Positions 52,688-64,000 of a stretch of DNA of 64,000 nt are shown piece after piece. The notes beneath the pieces were generated by a model. The model saw nothing but the letters and a program-made list of their open reading frames with translations, did not search any database and was not told the DNA's origin. The stretch's first letter is position 1, and each line of letters opens with the position of its first letter. Made by a program: the position numbers and the translations under genes. This DNA is from Xiphophorus maculatus (taxonomy: Eukaryota > Chordata > Actinopteri > Cyprinodontiformes > Poeciliidae), in assembly GCF_002775205.1 (NCBI RefSeq), contig NC_036461.1, forward strand, positions 17,828,015 through 17,892,014, written 5' to 3'.

Positions 52688-53960
52688 GGATCTGAGGAAA
52701 ACAGTGGAGTAATACAGGACGTCATAACTATGAAATACTCGGACAGTGGCTCATAGTTGCTGGTAAAGTTTTCTCTTTCTCCTGAAGCTGGTTTAATCAT
52801 CCAAGGATTAAATAACAGACCACCGTAGTTTGATGAAAAAGTCGACAATATGACAGTTCAGTAATTTACATTGCATTGCATAACTGAAATCCAGTAAAGC
52901 AGGGTCAGGTTCAAACAAAATCTCACCCTGAAACATGGCGCTGGCAGCATTATGCTGTTAGGATGATATTCTTCCCAAAGGACAGCAAAACAAATTAACA
53001 AATTAATCTTTTAAGACTGTACAAGGTGCTCGGCTGCTACGCCAAACAGAGAAGCATTTGGGGATCTGACAGTGACGCTTTCTGGATGTTTTGGAGATGA
53101 GGCGTTCATATCTGGAGCTGGAGTCGACGGAGTACTTCCAGTGTTAAAAAGCTTTAGGAGTCCAGCAGAAAAAGAGAAAAGTCTGGAGCAATAAAGCCTA
53201 AACTGCTCCTGCTGCTATAACCAAGATCTGAACACATGGTAGTAAATATGCAGGTTGTTTTTAAAAGAGTATTTATTTTAGCATTTGCAGGTGGATAAAA
53301 TATAAATCACATCACATAAGTGTGTGTGGTGCAACCTTTTGCAATATATTGATAATTATAGCAAGATGCTACTACCATGTTAGTAGTTACTACAGCAACC
53401 GTAGTAATTTTATACACTTTTAATGAAAAAACAAAAAATAACTCAATCGGTCAATAATAAAAATCTAACCTCTTAGTCTTCATTGCTTTCCCGTCAAGCT
53501 TAATCAAATAGCTGTTTTCAATAACTTGAATAACATTAGCCAGCTAACTCAGCTACAGAGCTAGAAAGCGTTTAGGTTTCGAGCTAACAATTTGCTCCCC
53601 GTCTATTATTGTCAGCATAAAAAGCAGGAAAAAAAAATTTCTTTTACCTCTGAAATATAAGTTGTTGAATAAATGAACGGCGCAGCTGACGAGCATCCCC
53701 CAGTAAACACGGACAAGCTAAGTTAGCTTAAGCTAAAATAAAAAAAACAACTCACTCTCTTTCTTTGGACCGCCGGTTCCTCCCGCTCCGGTTATCATCA
53801 GGCAATTTTCATCAATTTTGTCTTTCCAAAAAAATAAGACATTCTGGAAGAAAAACCGGTTTATAGTCGGCTGGTGTTAGCTGGAGCCTTCCGGAGCGTG
53901 GAGCAGGCTGGACCGGGACAACATTGGCTGGCAAGGCTGTCTGCCGTCGACGGCACGGAG
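52688..53960 (-). promoter_or_regulatory. shd 5' untranslated region and probable promoter
   Basis: The coding exon begins after an acceptor (CTCAG at 52692-52696 reading minus; first exon base 52691), so at least one untranslated exon lies upstream. Candidate donors are GTGAGT at about 53749-53754 and GTAAAAG near 53642-53648. The sequence at 53760-53960 is CpG-enriched relative to its surroundings and is the likely promoter. The first-exon boundary is not resolved. Confidence 0.45.
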
Positions 53961-54903
53961 GGGGAATGTTGGGGTATTTTTAGTGCCGTAAATTTAAAGA
54001 AGCAGATTTATATCTGAGCAACCGAGCGACCATTTTCTCACATATAAAGGAGCTAAATTTAAGAATTGTATCTCTTTAGTTTTAAATAGGTCTGTAAGAT
54101 GTGTAATAGATTATACCAAACGTCTTTCAGCCCTCCATTATGGTGCCATATTTGATCAAAAACAAAACCGATTTTAGACTTTGGGTTTTAAGTTTTATGT
54201 TCGGCCCCTTTAAATTAGAATTCCGACTTTTTTTTTTCCAGTGGCCTCAATCCTCTGTTATCTTCTGTTGTCTGCTGAACGTCATTTTGTGATTTTTATT
54301 TTTGGTGTAATTAGAGCAAAAGCCAATATTGAAGAAAAACTACAGGTGGCTTTTCTGGATGTTTTTATAAATATTCCTTCACCTCCAAGATGGACAAGTG
54401 CAAACGAAATGTTCATCTCAAGTAATGTTTTAATCTTTTATGCCTTGCTGAGGAACTTTATGTAAAAAAAAAAAAATGTTCCATTTGATTGATTAAATAA
54501 ATATAATTACACTGGATTTCATTTTAATAACACAGATTGATACCAGGAGTTCATCAAGCTTCTAGAAACACTGGAACAAGTGTATTTTTTAAATAATGGC
54601 TGCATCTTTATGAAATATAGTGTAAATATTGCTTTCTTAATTCCTGTTTGAGTGACTTGACAGAGCAGGTATTAATGATGGAGGTCAAACTTAATTATTC
54701 AAATTTAATTGTTCATGTTTTCGCAATAAAACACACAAGAACAGTTTAAATATTTATATCTACATAATATTACAAAGATTTCAATCTAATTCATCACTAC
54801 ATCTTACTTGCAATGACCACTACAGTCAAATCCATCTTTTAAAGTTTGAATAAAATATTTTAATGGAACACTTTGTTCAAAAATGTTACACAATCACCAT
54901 AAG

Positions 54904-54909
54904 TTTATT
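54904..54909 (-). terminator. Possible polyadenylation signal of yju2
   Basis: Minus-strand AATAAA about 130 bases downstream of the yju2 stop codon at 55035-55037. It is the closest canonical signal I found. Confidence 0.5.
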
Positions 54910-55034
54910 TTAACTCAAAAAAAAATCATAAAATTATATTTTTATGATTTTTATGAGGGTGGATGACAAAATAACTTGCATATGATTTAGTTTCTGAGCT
55001 GAACTTTCACACGTCTTCCTCTCTACATGTGTTG

Positions 55035-57715
55035 TCACTCGCTGTCATTGCTGTCGCTGTCTGAATACGCCCCCAGCAGGCTGAGAGATGACGAAACGCT
55101 GGATTTAGGAGCATCCGTGGAGTCACCCGTTGATGTCTTTGAATCTGCAAAAACAAACAAAAATTTCAATACACACGTTTGACTAAAGCAGGCAATCTGT
55201 CCTCACCTGTTTGTAATGTGGCTGCGTTACCTGCTTTTGATACAGGAGAAACAGTTGCTTCCTCTGCAGTGGGTCTTTTATCCATTGCCGTTGGTTTCTT
55301 TCGCACCACCAGGGAGCTTAACGCCCCCCGACCTCTCAGGGTTCCAACACTCTTCTCCCAGTTCTCCACCTTGGCCCTCTTTACTCCACCAGATGAAGCT
55401 CCCTGTGAAAACACAGCATGCCACCAACTCTTACTTCCTTCTTGCAACATGTTATTAATTATTTAATTATTAACAGGTTATTAATATTTGAAAAAGCAGA
55501 AAACTGTCAAAGTTAGTGACAATAGGCTATCATTATCTAACACATTGTGCAGTGTGAGAGTTCTTACACATTTTTAAGTATTTGACTGACTTTATGGAAA
55601 AATATAAATTGGGTACTAAAGAACTATGTACATTATTTATGTGTCCAAAACAATCACCCACAAGGAAATTCTTAAATTCAAATTGTGATACTGAAATATT
55701 AAGCATTAGCTAAAAAAAAAAGAACCCAAATAATGCGATTTCCTTCAAACAACTTTCTGCAACAGGGTTTCCACAAACCTGCACATCAGTTTTGTCAGTG
55801 GTGAGGATATCTGTTGGTTTGTCTGCACAGGACGTCTTTGACTGGCTGCTGCTCTCTTCCTCTCTGTCTGAATCGGAGTCAGAGTCTCTCAGTCTTTTCA
55901 CAAGCACACGCTCCAACATCTCTCTGGAAAAAAAAATAAATAAAATTTTTAACTTTACAGACTGGTTTTGTTTGATGCCTGTTTTTGCTCTGTTTGGTCC
56001 TTCGTCACTCACTTCGTTTCGCGCTCATCCTCCTCTTTTTCTCGCTCCCTCTCTCTCTTTTCCAGCTCTCTATATTTATCGATCATTCCCTCGAAGTCCA
56101 CCAGAGCCTGCCTCTGGTTCAGCTCCTTCAGTTCCTGGAGGTTCTCCAGAACTTCCATCTCCAACTTGGAATCCTTTGTGCGATTTTCTAACACCTGGCG
56201 ACGGATCAAGACACAATCACTTCTTCATTCTTTGTGTTAACTCTAATAAGAGCAACAAACACGGTGGATTAAACAAAAGACCTTCATGGGGTTGTTCAAT
56301 TCCTCATCTTCCCTCTCCTGCTGGATCCTCTTCTCCTCTTCCTCAATGAGTTTCTCAGCCTGGAAGTTACGTGTTGCGCCATGCTCCATGGCGTAGTCCG
56401 TATTCTCTGGGTCAGTCTGTAATATCATATTAAGTTAATTGATTCATATTGCAAGACTTTAAATGGACAAAAAAAGCCAGCAGTAGTTTGTGACAATGAT
56501 CTGATATCTACACCTCACCTTAAATGTGATCTCAGCAAGACACCGAGTGCATTTGATGTAGAATCGGAAGATCGGGAGTCCCATGTATAGTTCGTTCTGA
56601 ACGGTCTCTTTACGAGCGTTGAATTTCTTTCCCTTGTAGATGTACTCACCACATGTTTTACACCTGTGTATCAAAAGAGATATTAGCGTTTAGAAAACAT
56701 TTCTCACTGAAGATCTCAATTTATTTATTGTAGCTAATAGTTTATTTACTCTGGTAATAAGGACCTTATCTTATTCAATAGACAGCTTACCACAAAGCAA
56801 CTGACATAAAGCACAATTATATCTACAAAACAGAAAGTAGCTACAGTTAATATTCAACACTGTGAAGAGGGCTTATCAGATGAAGCTCTTTTCATTTCCC
56901 CCAGTAAGTACCAAGGTTTTGGGTTCTCTCCTACTTATCACAGAACATCAGTTTATCTTTCATGGTTCTTAGGAGAGGAAAGTTGCTTCCTTGCTGCAAT
57001 TCTTGACACCAAACTCGCTTACAAACCAGGTACTTTCTGGTTTTTCCTGGGATCCCTGAACGTTTCTTCAAAGTAATGGGTCTCTTTGTGACGTCTTGGT
57101 ACAAAATGAAGGTGATAACTTGTGTTTCCTTTGAGTTTCTATGGTTAACAAATGAAGAATAATTCAAGCACCACTCCCCTTTAAATCAATAATTCTCTTT
57201 TAATACAGCATAGGAATAATAGAAATATCATCTGCACAGTCATCCTTAGCATATCTGAAATGATGCTGCGACGTTTTAGAGGGGGCAAACAGAGCAAACA
57301 AGCTTATTTCCCCCCAATTTAGCTATTAGAATAAACAAACATACCTCATATTGAACGGAGCCATCAATCTGACCACATACTGACGATCTTTCGGGAGTTT
57401 AAGTTTGGGGATTTTGGCAGGATCGAAGTCCGGAGGGTAGTATTTCTGAGAAAAGTAGAATATTAGAGCAAAGTTTACCATTGAATGCACGCAATAACAG
57501 ACCAATAACTAACAGTTATGTGATTTAAAACCTCAACGTAAACATATTAATGATAACAAAACAACTTAAAAAGCGTTAAAGTTTCAAACACAGCACTTAG
57601 CATCGCTGCTAACGTTAACCCTCTGTGATTCTTCCAAGTTGTAGATAATATCCTTGAAGTTAAAAGAAAATGTTCTCTTTTGATGACTTACATTCAAGAC
57701 TTTTCTTTCGGACAT
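55035..57715 (-). CDS. yju2: Splicing factor YJU2 (CCDC94), eight coding exons, 337 aa
   Basis: Exons: 57715-57692, 57445-57345, 56663-56519, 56416-56282, 56194-56013, 55923-55779, 55402-55231, 55144-55035, all GT-AG and in frame. The protein begins [20 protein letters not shown], followed by the [19 protein letters not shown] block. Two CxxC pairs (C43/C46 and C80/C83) form the zinc-binding site of the CWC16 family, and the FNARKETV and [18 protein letters not shown] blocks are also family hallmarks. A long charged coiled-coil follows (about 140-230), then a serine-rich tail ending [15 protein letters not shown]2 joins the spliceosome at the branching step and acts in the nucleus. Length is close to human (323). 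Neighbouring shd and yju2 are also adjacent in human. Confidence 0.97.
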
Positions 57716-57895
57716 TGTTGCTTTTGGTTGTAATGCAACGCAAAAAGAAAACCAAAGGATGCCGAAAAGGATTAGCTCACAAAGCTAAACTGCTGGATTA
57801 TAAACTTCCGGTTGTGTCGCTTGCTTCCGACTTTCAGGATATGCTGCTGCCCCCTGCTGGTGTGAGTGGCCGCCTACAACAATATTCTCCTACAC

Positions 57896-57916
57896 GATAG
57901 ACAGACAGACAGACAA
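57896..57916. repeat. Short (GACA)n microsatellite
   Basis: About four units of ACAG between the yju2 start and the cart promoter. No other feature is seen between 57717 and 58650. Confidence 0.85.
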
Positions 57917-58653
57917 GAACATTAGAGGATTTACGCTCTAATTAATCTTTTTCATGAGCCAGTGAAGGAAGTTATGTTCCGTTTGGTGGCCTGTCAGGTG
58001 TAATGCGAGTAAAAGGTCTTTGACATGGCTTGAATGAGCAAACATAGGTCCGTCTACCTCACATTTGCCCACGTCCATTTCCTTTGAAGGAGCGTGGGGT
58101 GGTGGGGTGAAGGTCATTCGTGAAGGAGGAAATGAAATCTTGATTACAGATTGGCGTCAGAGCAGGTTAACTTGAGGTCTGATTAAGGCTGCATTGAAAA
58201 GTGAAAACATCAGAAGATGGACAGGCAGGAACAGTGTTGAATTATAGATGAAGAAGGGTCTGCGCTCATGAAGAATTCATCTCTGATAGATCCAAACTGT
58301 TCAAAGACTTAATTTAGAGTTGACACTTTCAGAATTAGTCGAACAATTGTTCTTTGTGATGCTATGATGGATGAGTTGACACATTCACAAGAGCCTCAAG
58401 TCTTTGGCACATCAACGTGACTCATGAGTGAGTCAGATAGTTGGTTTAGAGCCACTAATGTCCCAATGAAATATTGGGAATTTTGGAAAGAGTATTTCTT
58501 TTTATTGACTTTCGTTTAATCTGAAATTAAAAGCATATTTGCTGAGAAATCCACAAAGATGAGAAAAATACACACAATTTGAATTTGTGAATTTCAAGGA
58601 CAAATACATTTCAGCTGGTTAAATCCTTTCCAAAGATAAAAATGTTGCAGATC

Positions 58654-58819
58654 AGTGTCACACAAGCCAAAGTTTAGATTAATATTTCAGAGGCTGGCTG
58701 ATGTCACCATTCCCCGGGAAGCATATATAAAAAGGGGGCCGTGTTGGTGGGACATTCTTTGCAAATATATCTCTCCACTCTCCTCTGAGAAATACTCCTC
58801 TGGCTTGTATTTCAGCACC
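58654..58819 (+). promoter_or_regulatory. cart core promoter with TATA box and CRE-like site
   Basis: A TATA box (TATATAAAA, about 58724-58732) lies about 90 bases upstream of the start codon. A TGATGTCA motif lies at about 58699-58706, resembling the cAMP-response elements known in mammalian CART promoters. A 22-base segment at 58654-58675 recurs exactly in intron 2 (59211-59232). Transcription probably starts near 58755, giving a short 5' leader. Confidence 0.65.
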
Positions 58820-59552
58820 ATGGTCAGCGTCCGGACCCTCCTCTTCCTCCTCACGGCCACCTGCTGCGCCTACCTGCGGACGTCCCGAGCCGAGGAGTCC
58901 TCGCTGGAGACACGCTCCGTAGACTTCACCCTGAAAACCCAGCAGGAGAAAGACCTGGTAAGAGATTTCTAGCATTCATCGACATTTTAAATGCCAAGCT
59001 GGAGCTTCCTTAGTTTTTTTAAAAAATATATGTTTTCCCTTCCAGATTGATGCTTTGCAAGAAGTTCTAGAAAAGCTGAGAAACAAAGAAATGCCCCTGG
59101 AGAAGAAGCTTGGCTGGTTACCCTCAGTAAGCAAGCAGAGCACAAACAACAACCTAAACAACAGATTTCATTTTATTTCACTTTGTTTCATTTCCCCGCT
59201 TTCTTTTTGAAGTGTCACACAAGCCAAAGTTTCCATAGTTTGACATAAAGTGAATGTAAAATGAGTTGTGACTGTACTGTTAGGTTAGGTCACTTTTTTT
59301 CTTCTTCAGTTTTTGGAAAACTACAACCCATCTCTAATTTGACTCCATGCTTTTAGTTTCAAACACAAACTCAACGTGTCACTCACAGTCTATACAAAGC
59401 CCCTGTGCACATCTGCAATTAACTTGCTTGTTTTATCTTTGCAGTGTGACGCAGGGGAGCCGTGCGCCGTGCGTAAAGGCGCACGCATCGGCACCCTGTG
59501 CAGCTGTCCACGGGGGACTGCCTGTAACTTCTACGTCCTCAAATGCTTGTAA
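58820..59552 (+). CDS. cart: Cocaine- and amphetamine-regulated transcript prepropeptide, three exons, 108 aa
   Basis: Exons: 58820-58957, 59046-59126, 59445-59552, GT-AG and in frame to TAA. A hydrophobic signal peptide occupies about residues 1-24. The propeptide carries a dibasic KK cleavage site at 66-67. The C-terminal domain contains the six cysteines of CART (74, 80, 92, 94, 100, 107) with the [10 protein letters not shown] motif and an LKCL end, all hallmark features. CART is a secreted neuropeptide that suppresses feeding and acts in stress and reward circuits. Teleosts have several cart paralogues, and which one this is cannot be told here. A MAP1-family gene follows, as MAP1B follows CARTPT in human 5q13. 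Confidence 0.97.
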
Positions 59553-59853
59553 AGAAGAGACAGAAACGCAAAGGCGACAGATGACTTCGGGTCAATTTTC
59601 CCTTTTGCCATTTTCTTTTTCATACGTAGTCATTTTTGTTCCTTCCACCTTCTATTTCAGCCATGTTGTACCGATGTACTGCGACTGTTACTCAAAGGTT
59701 TGCTTTTCTTTGCAGCTAGTATTCAGTGCACTGTGAAAATATCTACGGCAGTCACAAATTGTTCAAAATCTACAGATAATTCAGATCTTTAACTTTTACC
59801 CTCTTTCCTTTTAGTTTGTGCCAGCTGACCTTAGTGGAATTTGAACAGCAGAG

Positions 59854-59859
59854 AATAAA
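59854..59859 (+). terminator. Probable cart polyadenylation signal
   Basis: AATAAA about 300 bases after the cart stop codon. Further AATAAA/CAATAAAC motifs at about 60413-60418 could extend the 3' untranslated region. Confidence 0.5.
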
Positions 59860-60769
59860 TTGTCTGGGACTCCAATAACTCTTATGGTTTAATACCAATT
59901 CACCAATTAATGTTTAATGTACTATTAAACAAATGCGATATTTTGATATCTATGTTATTTATAAAAAGTAAAGTGCTCTTTGGGGCCCCCCTGCTGGCCT
60001 AATCCGTTAAGTCCACTTATTCCTTGGGCTAGTTCTGGGGATTATGACCCTTGATCACACCAGTTGGTGCGTATATTCACTACAATTAAAATTAAATGTT
60101 CACATAAATAGACTATGAGTAAATTGATAAGGACAAATTGTGCAGAAACAGTAAATCTGTAAAGTTAGGGTATGAAAGGGCCGCAATTGTACTGGTGAAG
60201 TGATGAATGTAAGATGTGATAGGACGTCAGGGCACTGTTTCTTTTCATATGCCCATTTTGATTTTCATGTAAAAAAACCCAAAACAAACAGTTATATATG
60301 TTTGAACGTGTGAAAAAAAACTTTCTGACGCTATTTTCTCCTAATTTAGTCCTTCATTGTGGAACATAAAGCTTACAATCAGTTTCTAAATATATTTGTA
60401 AGAGTCAAGAACAATAAACTAACTTTCAAATATCAAGGAGACGTGTTTATTTTGCACACATGGCACAATAAATGATATAATGTTATGGACGTGCAGTGTT
60501 ATAAACAGGGGCACAAGCACCTTGTGTCTTGTCTTAAAACGAATATCAACACAATAAAACGTATATCAGTCAATGTGCTGCACGTCTCCCAAGCACTGGC
60601 TATAGAAGATACATAACGCGGTGCTAAAATTTCGTTGGTCCAAACGTGGAAAAAAAAAATGCCATTGATTTATTAAGCATCCACAGCAGCATTCCAGCAC
60701 AGCAGCCGTCAGCTCCCTGTCATAACAGGCGCTGTGCTGTCTGCTTTCCTCAATGACATCACACCCAAC
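59860..60769. other. Intergenic stretch between cart and the MAP1-family gene
   Basis: AT-rich with no coding sequence recognised. The last 100 bases before 60770 become GC-richer and probably contain the 5' leader of the MAP1 gene. Confidence 0.5.
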
Positions 60770-62138
60770 ATGGCGTCCGGCCGGGTGTTGGAGAGGGAGG
60801 TCCAGGAGGAGCCGAAGACCGCAACCCTGGACTTCTGCCCCCACAAATACTCCCTGCTGGCTGTCATCGGACGGACGGCCCGCCACAGACAGACAGAGCA
60901 CATCCGGCAGGAGATCGAGCGAGGTGGGTGCAGATATTTATGTCACCGCAGCTCAATGCGTTTTTTTTCTCTCCCTCCCCTTTCTTCTACATTTTTCTTT
61001 TTCTTTTAAATACAAGAAATGCACAAAATCTAGTTCCGTGAATCTTCACTAGGGATGATAGCGGGACCTCTTTGCAGGGTTTCTGTAATTTTATCCACCC
61101 TGAGGACCGAGGATGCGTCATCTGGCGATCCGCCACCATCAGCATCCTCCTCTCCCCTCCGGGTGGCTTTTAATTAAAAGCAGTCAGGAGCGATGGGTTC
61201 GTCTCTTTTCGCCGTTATGTAAGGACGAGCTTTAGGGGAAATGTAGCAGGGATATCCAGCCTCTTGTGATCGACGTTTCATTTACCGTTTGCGTGTTTAT
61301 GCTCAGCATCATCTGTGAATACAGCAGGTTACAGCGCTGCGTCCCGTTTAATGCTCGTTTACAGAAGCATCTGGATGAAAAACGTGCTAGAGCTGGAAAT
61401 AAATGATGACTGGGAGCCACTTTGGACTTTAACTGGGCCAATTAACATTTCATCAATGCTTGATGAAAGCAGCTTTCTCTAACCTATCAACTTTTCATGA
61501 GCGTAGTTGAAAAGATTGTAAAGGACCTCAACAATAAATTATATCTTTAATGCAATTAGATTTTGTTTTGTTTTTTTACTTGCCAATTATTTTCACAAAC
61601 TGCATTACACTTTAAATGTATTCATAAATGTATAATCCTTTAAACTTTTTTTTTTTTTTAATGAGAAGCACAAATTTATCAGTGAGAGTTTTGGAATCTG
61701 ACAATTTATTCTTCATTAGAGTGGAGTTGTAAGTTGACATTTTAATTTTTTTTTTGTATTTTATTAAAATAAATTTTAAAATGAATCTTTCCCACAATAA
61801 TCTCATTATCTTTTGTGACCATTTTAGTCCTTAAAAGGATGTACCAGTTGCACTGTAAAAAAAAAAAAAAAACCCAAACAAACAAAAAGACGTCACTAAT
61901 TTACAATATAAATACAGAATTTACTGTATTTACACAGTAAAATTGTGGCAACCACAGCTGCTGGTATTTTACTAGAAATTAGAGACTTTAAGAAAAAAAA
62001 ATGTTTTTAGTATGTGTCAAGTTATTTTTTGCATGCCTTCAGGTATTCGGTCATGGGACGTGGACCTAAAATCCTGCAACCTGGATCTCTTTCTGCAAGA
62101 GTTCCTCTCCCATCACACTGCGTCTTTTAAAGGTGCAG
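60770..62138 (+). CDS. Microtubule-associated protein 1 family (MAP1A/B/S), first two coding exons only
   Basis: Exon 1 is 60770-60923 (start AACATGG, donor GTGGGT) and exon 2 is 62043-62138 (donor GTAAGA); they join in frame. The product begins MASGRVLEREVQEEPKTAT, reaches KYSLLAVIG, and across the splice junction reads EIERGIRSWDVDLKSCNLDL. The ERGIRSWD and CNLD blocks are conserved at the N-terminus of MAP1 proteins, where they precede the large beta-lactamase-like region. MAP1 proteins bind and stabilise microtubules in neurons. MAP1B sits next to CARTPT in human 5q13, so map1b is one candidate; MAP1S (19p13) is the other. The rest lies beyond 64000. Confidence 0.88.
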
Positions 62139-64000
62139 GTAAGAAGCTTTTCTTGAAAACCAAATCAGGTCCTTCATGCCCAGGTTCTCCAAATGCATTC
62201 AAAGTGTTGGTCGGGCACCAGCTCAGCCACTTCAGGAAGGAAGGAAGGAAGGAAAGTGAGAAGCAGCTTTACCAATTGTTAGACGTGGGTGTAACCTCAG
62301 GATGGAAAACAATAGGAACCTGCAACCGGTTGTGCAAACGCCTTGCTTTTTAACATGCGCAGTCATGAACAGCTGATTGCTTGCAGTGGAGGTAGACTTT
62401 TGTTTTTCAGAGATGCGCCCATCTTCGGGAGAAATGCAGCAAACGGAAAGTGCAGGGACTGCATTGTTGGGAATGCGTTCACCGGCTTTCTTGCCAAACG
62501 TTGGATGAGAGGATCAATAAGGCTCTCATGCGTTTACTGTAAATATGTAGCTGAATCCAGCGGCTTTGTTGCTCTGGAATAAAGGCTGGTGGAAATACTT
62601 CTTTAGCTTTGTTTTCACTCCAGAAATGAGCCGGAGTCATGCTTACATGCAAGGGAATTGCAAAGACCATTTAAAATGTATGCTTAGGCATGTTGTTACA
62701 GAACATAAACTATTTCCTTTTATTAGTAAAATTATGGAAAAACTGCAAAATAAAGCAGAGATTCGCAGGTATGATGTTATTTTCCATGGAGAAGTTAGTA
62801 AAGAAACACACACTGTCTGCCTGGTCTGCAGTGTATTCTGAATAGAAAGTAGGGAGACTAACTTTTATAAAAGAGAAGTAGCTGATCTCCCCACCCCCTA
62901 AAAAAAAAACAATTTTCAGCAGATTTAGAGGACATGTGGAAAGGATGTCCAATGGAGACAGGAAACGTCCAAAAATGGCATCTTCCTTGTGTAGATCATC
63001 TGCTCTGTGCCAAATTTTAAGGTTTAAGACCTAAAATAGAATTTTATTTGTGAGGATTTTTTTTGCATAACTAAATATATATACAGTATATATAAAAATT
63101 ATTGTTTGTAAAGTTGTTTTTACTTTCCGTAAATGCAACTTTGGCTTGTCTCCTGATTTATAGCAATGACTTATGACCTATTAAAATTGTACAGAACAGT
63201 GCAGTGAAAACAAGAATGACTTCCCTCTGAATTGGAAACAGACGTCTTCTGGACCGGAAATGAGCAAAGACTTTTAAAGAATCTAAAGAAAGAATATCTA
63301 CAGATCAAGAACACTTTAAATGATCACAGGAAGTCTGACTGCTTAGAAACAAAACACCGACGACTCAAATCTCCTGCACATGTCTGCTTATCCAGACAGC
63401 TCCATAAAACATCACTGTGGCACAAGATCAAAAAAGGGACATGTTTCTAATAAAGCCAGGATTTTCGTGCCAAACTCAGACTTCAGAGGCTGAGCCAGTT
63501 CCCTTCAGACTGGATTTCCACTGCTGGCACGCCGTCCTCAGACAGCCATCTGACTCAGCTGTTCTCGTCCTCTTCCTTCCTCTTGTTCTGTTTCAATCGC
63601 CCGTCTGATTATCACACTTCACTTTCTCTTTGACTTTTTCTTTTTCCGGCTCCCTGCTCAGATCTATCGGCGTGTTTCCCCAGTGCTCTGACTCTCGTGC
63701 TTCTCTCTCTGTGTCATTTTCTGTTTGCATGCGTTCTCTCTCTCTCTCTCTCTCTGAGCCTCTCCAGGGCAGAAGTGTCTTCGCCACTGTACCAAAGTGT
63801 TGGACACACAAGTGCTGATCAGTCCATCTCAGGAACTGGCTCATTCAGAGGTAAAAAAAAAAGAGTACTATGTCGATTGAAAGCTCAGGATTTGGTCTGA
63901 AACGGAGCAGGACTGCTGTCTTTCCATTATGAAGGATAACCAGTGAAAGACGTGTCTCCATTTCTGACTGATGCGTTTTGAAACGAGCATGTGGATTCGG
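62139..64000 (+). other. Start of MAP1-family intron 2
   Basis: No further MAP1 exon was recognised before the window ends. It contains a (GGAA)n run at 62236-62254, a (TC)n run at 63735-63756 and otherwise unremarkable AT-rich sequence. Confidence 0.5.
63735..63756. repeat. (TC)n microsatellite
   Basis: A pure CT/TC dinucleotide run in a MAP1-family intron. Open frames reading through it (LSLSLS or RERERE) are artefacts of the repeat. Confidence 0.9.

Noticed and set aside
55792-56349. 185-residue plus-strand open frame
   Set aside because: It is antisense to yju2 exons 4-6. Its serine-rich composition mirrors the charged repeats of the real protein.
63593-63844. Arginine/glutamate-repeat protein (RERERERE)
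   Set aside because: It is a translation of the (TC)n microsatellite on the opposite strand.

Overview
The window is nuclear DNA of a ray-finned (teleost) fish. The genes have many short exons with GT-AG introns, and their products are vertebrate-specific (CART neuropeptide, gp130-family cytokine receptor, SHD adaptor, MAP1 family). The intergenic and intronic DNA carries repeat types familiar from teleosts: hAT-like non-autonomous elements, L2/L1-type LINE remnants, SINE-like copies and long microsatellites. No species is claimed.

Layout. 1-13810 appears to be non-coding and is probably the first intron of a phospholipid phosphatase gene; its first coding exon is at 13811-13871 on the minus strand. 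After a gene-poor stretch comes a complete 14-coding-exon class I cytokine receptor of the gp130 family (minus, 33311 to 20666, 791 aa), with a likely untranslated first exon and promoter near 37.15-37.33 kb. Transposon-rich DNA follows, then a testis-type THEG-repeat gene (minus, 41862 to 39075), an old L2-type LINE and a hAT-like element. Next are shd (minus, 52687 to 47694, 416 aa), yju2 (minus, 57715 to 55035, 337 aa), a cart gene (plus, 58820 to 59552, 108 aa), and the first two coding exons of a MAP1-family gene (plus, 60770 to 62138) that runs off the right edge.

Each multi-exon model was built by hand. Exon phases were checked to join in frame, and for the receptor, theg, shd, yju2 and cart models the summed exon lengths are exact multiples of three ending at a stop. 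These genes do not form one pathway. They look like a conserved linkage block: PLPP2, THEG, SHD and YJU2 lie on human 19p13, while CARTPT and MAP1B are neighbours on human 5q13. The block therefore mixes two related vertebrate paralogous regions. Most of the window is ordinary vertebrate sequence. The items most worth a second look are the gp130-like receptor without an Ig domain or YXXQ motif, a hAT-like element flanked by an 18-bp perfect direct repeat, several perfect palindromes, and a 22-bp exact repeat shared by the cart promoter and cart intron 2.
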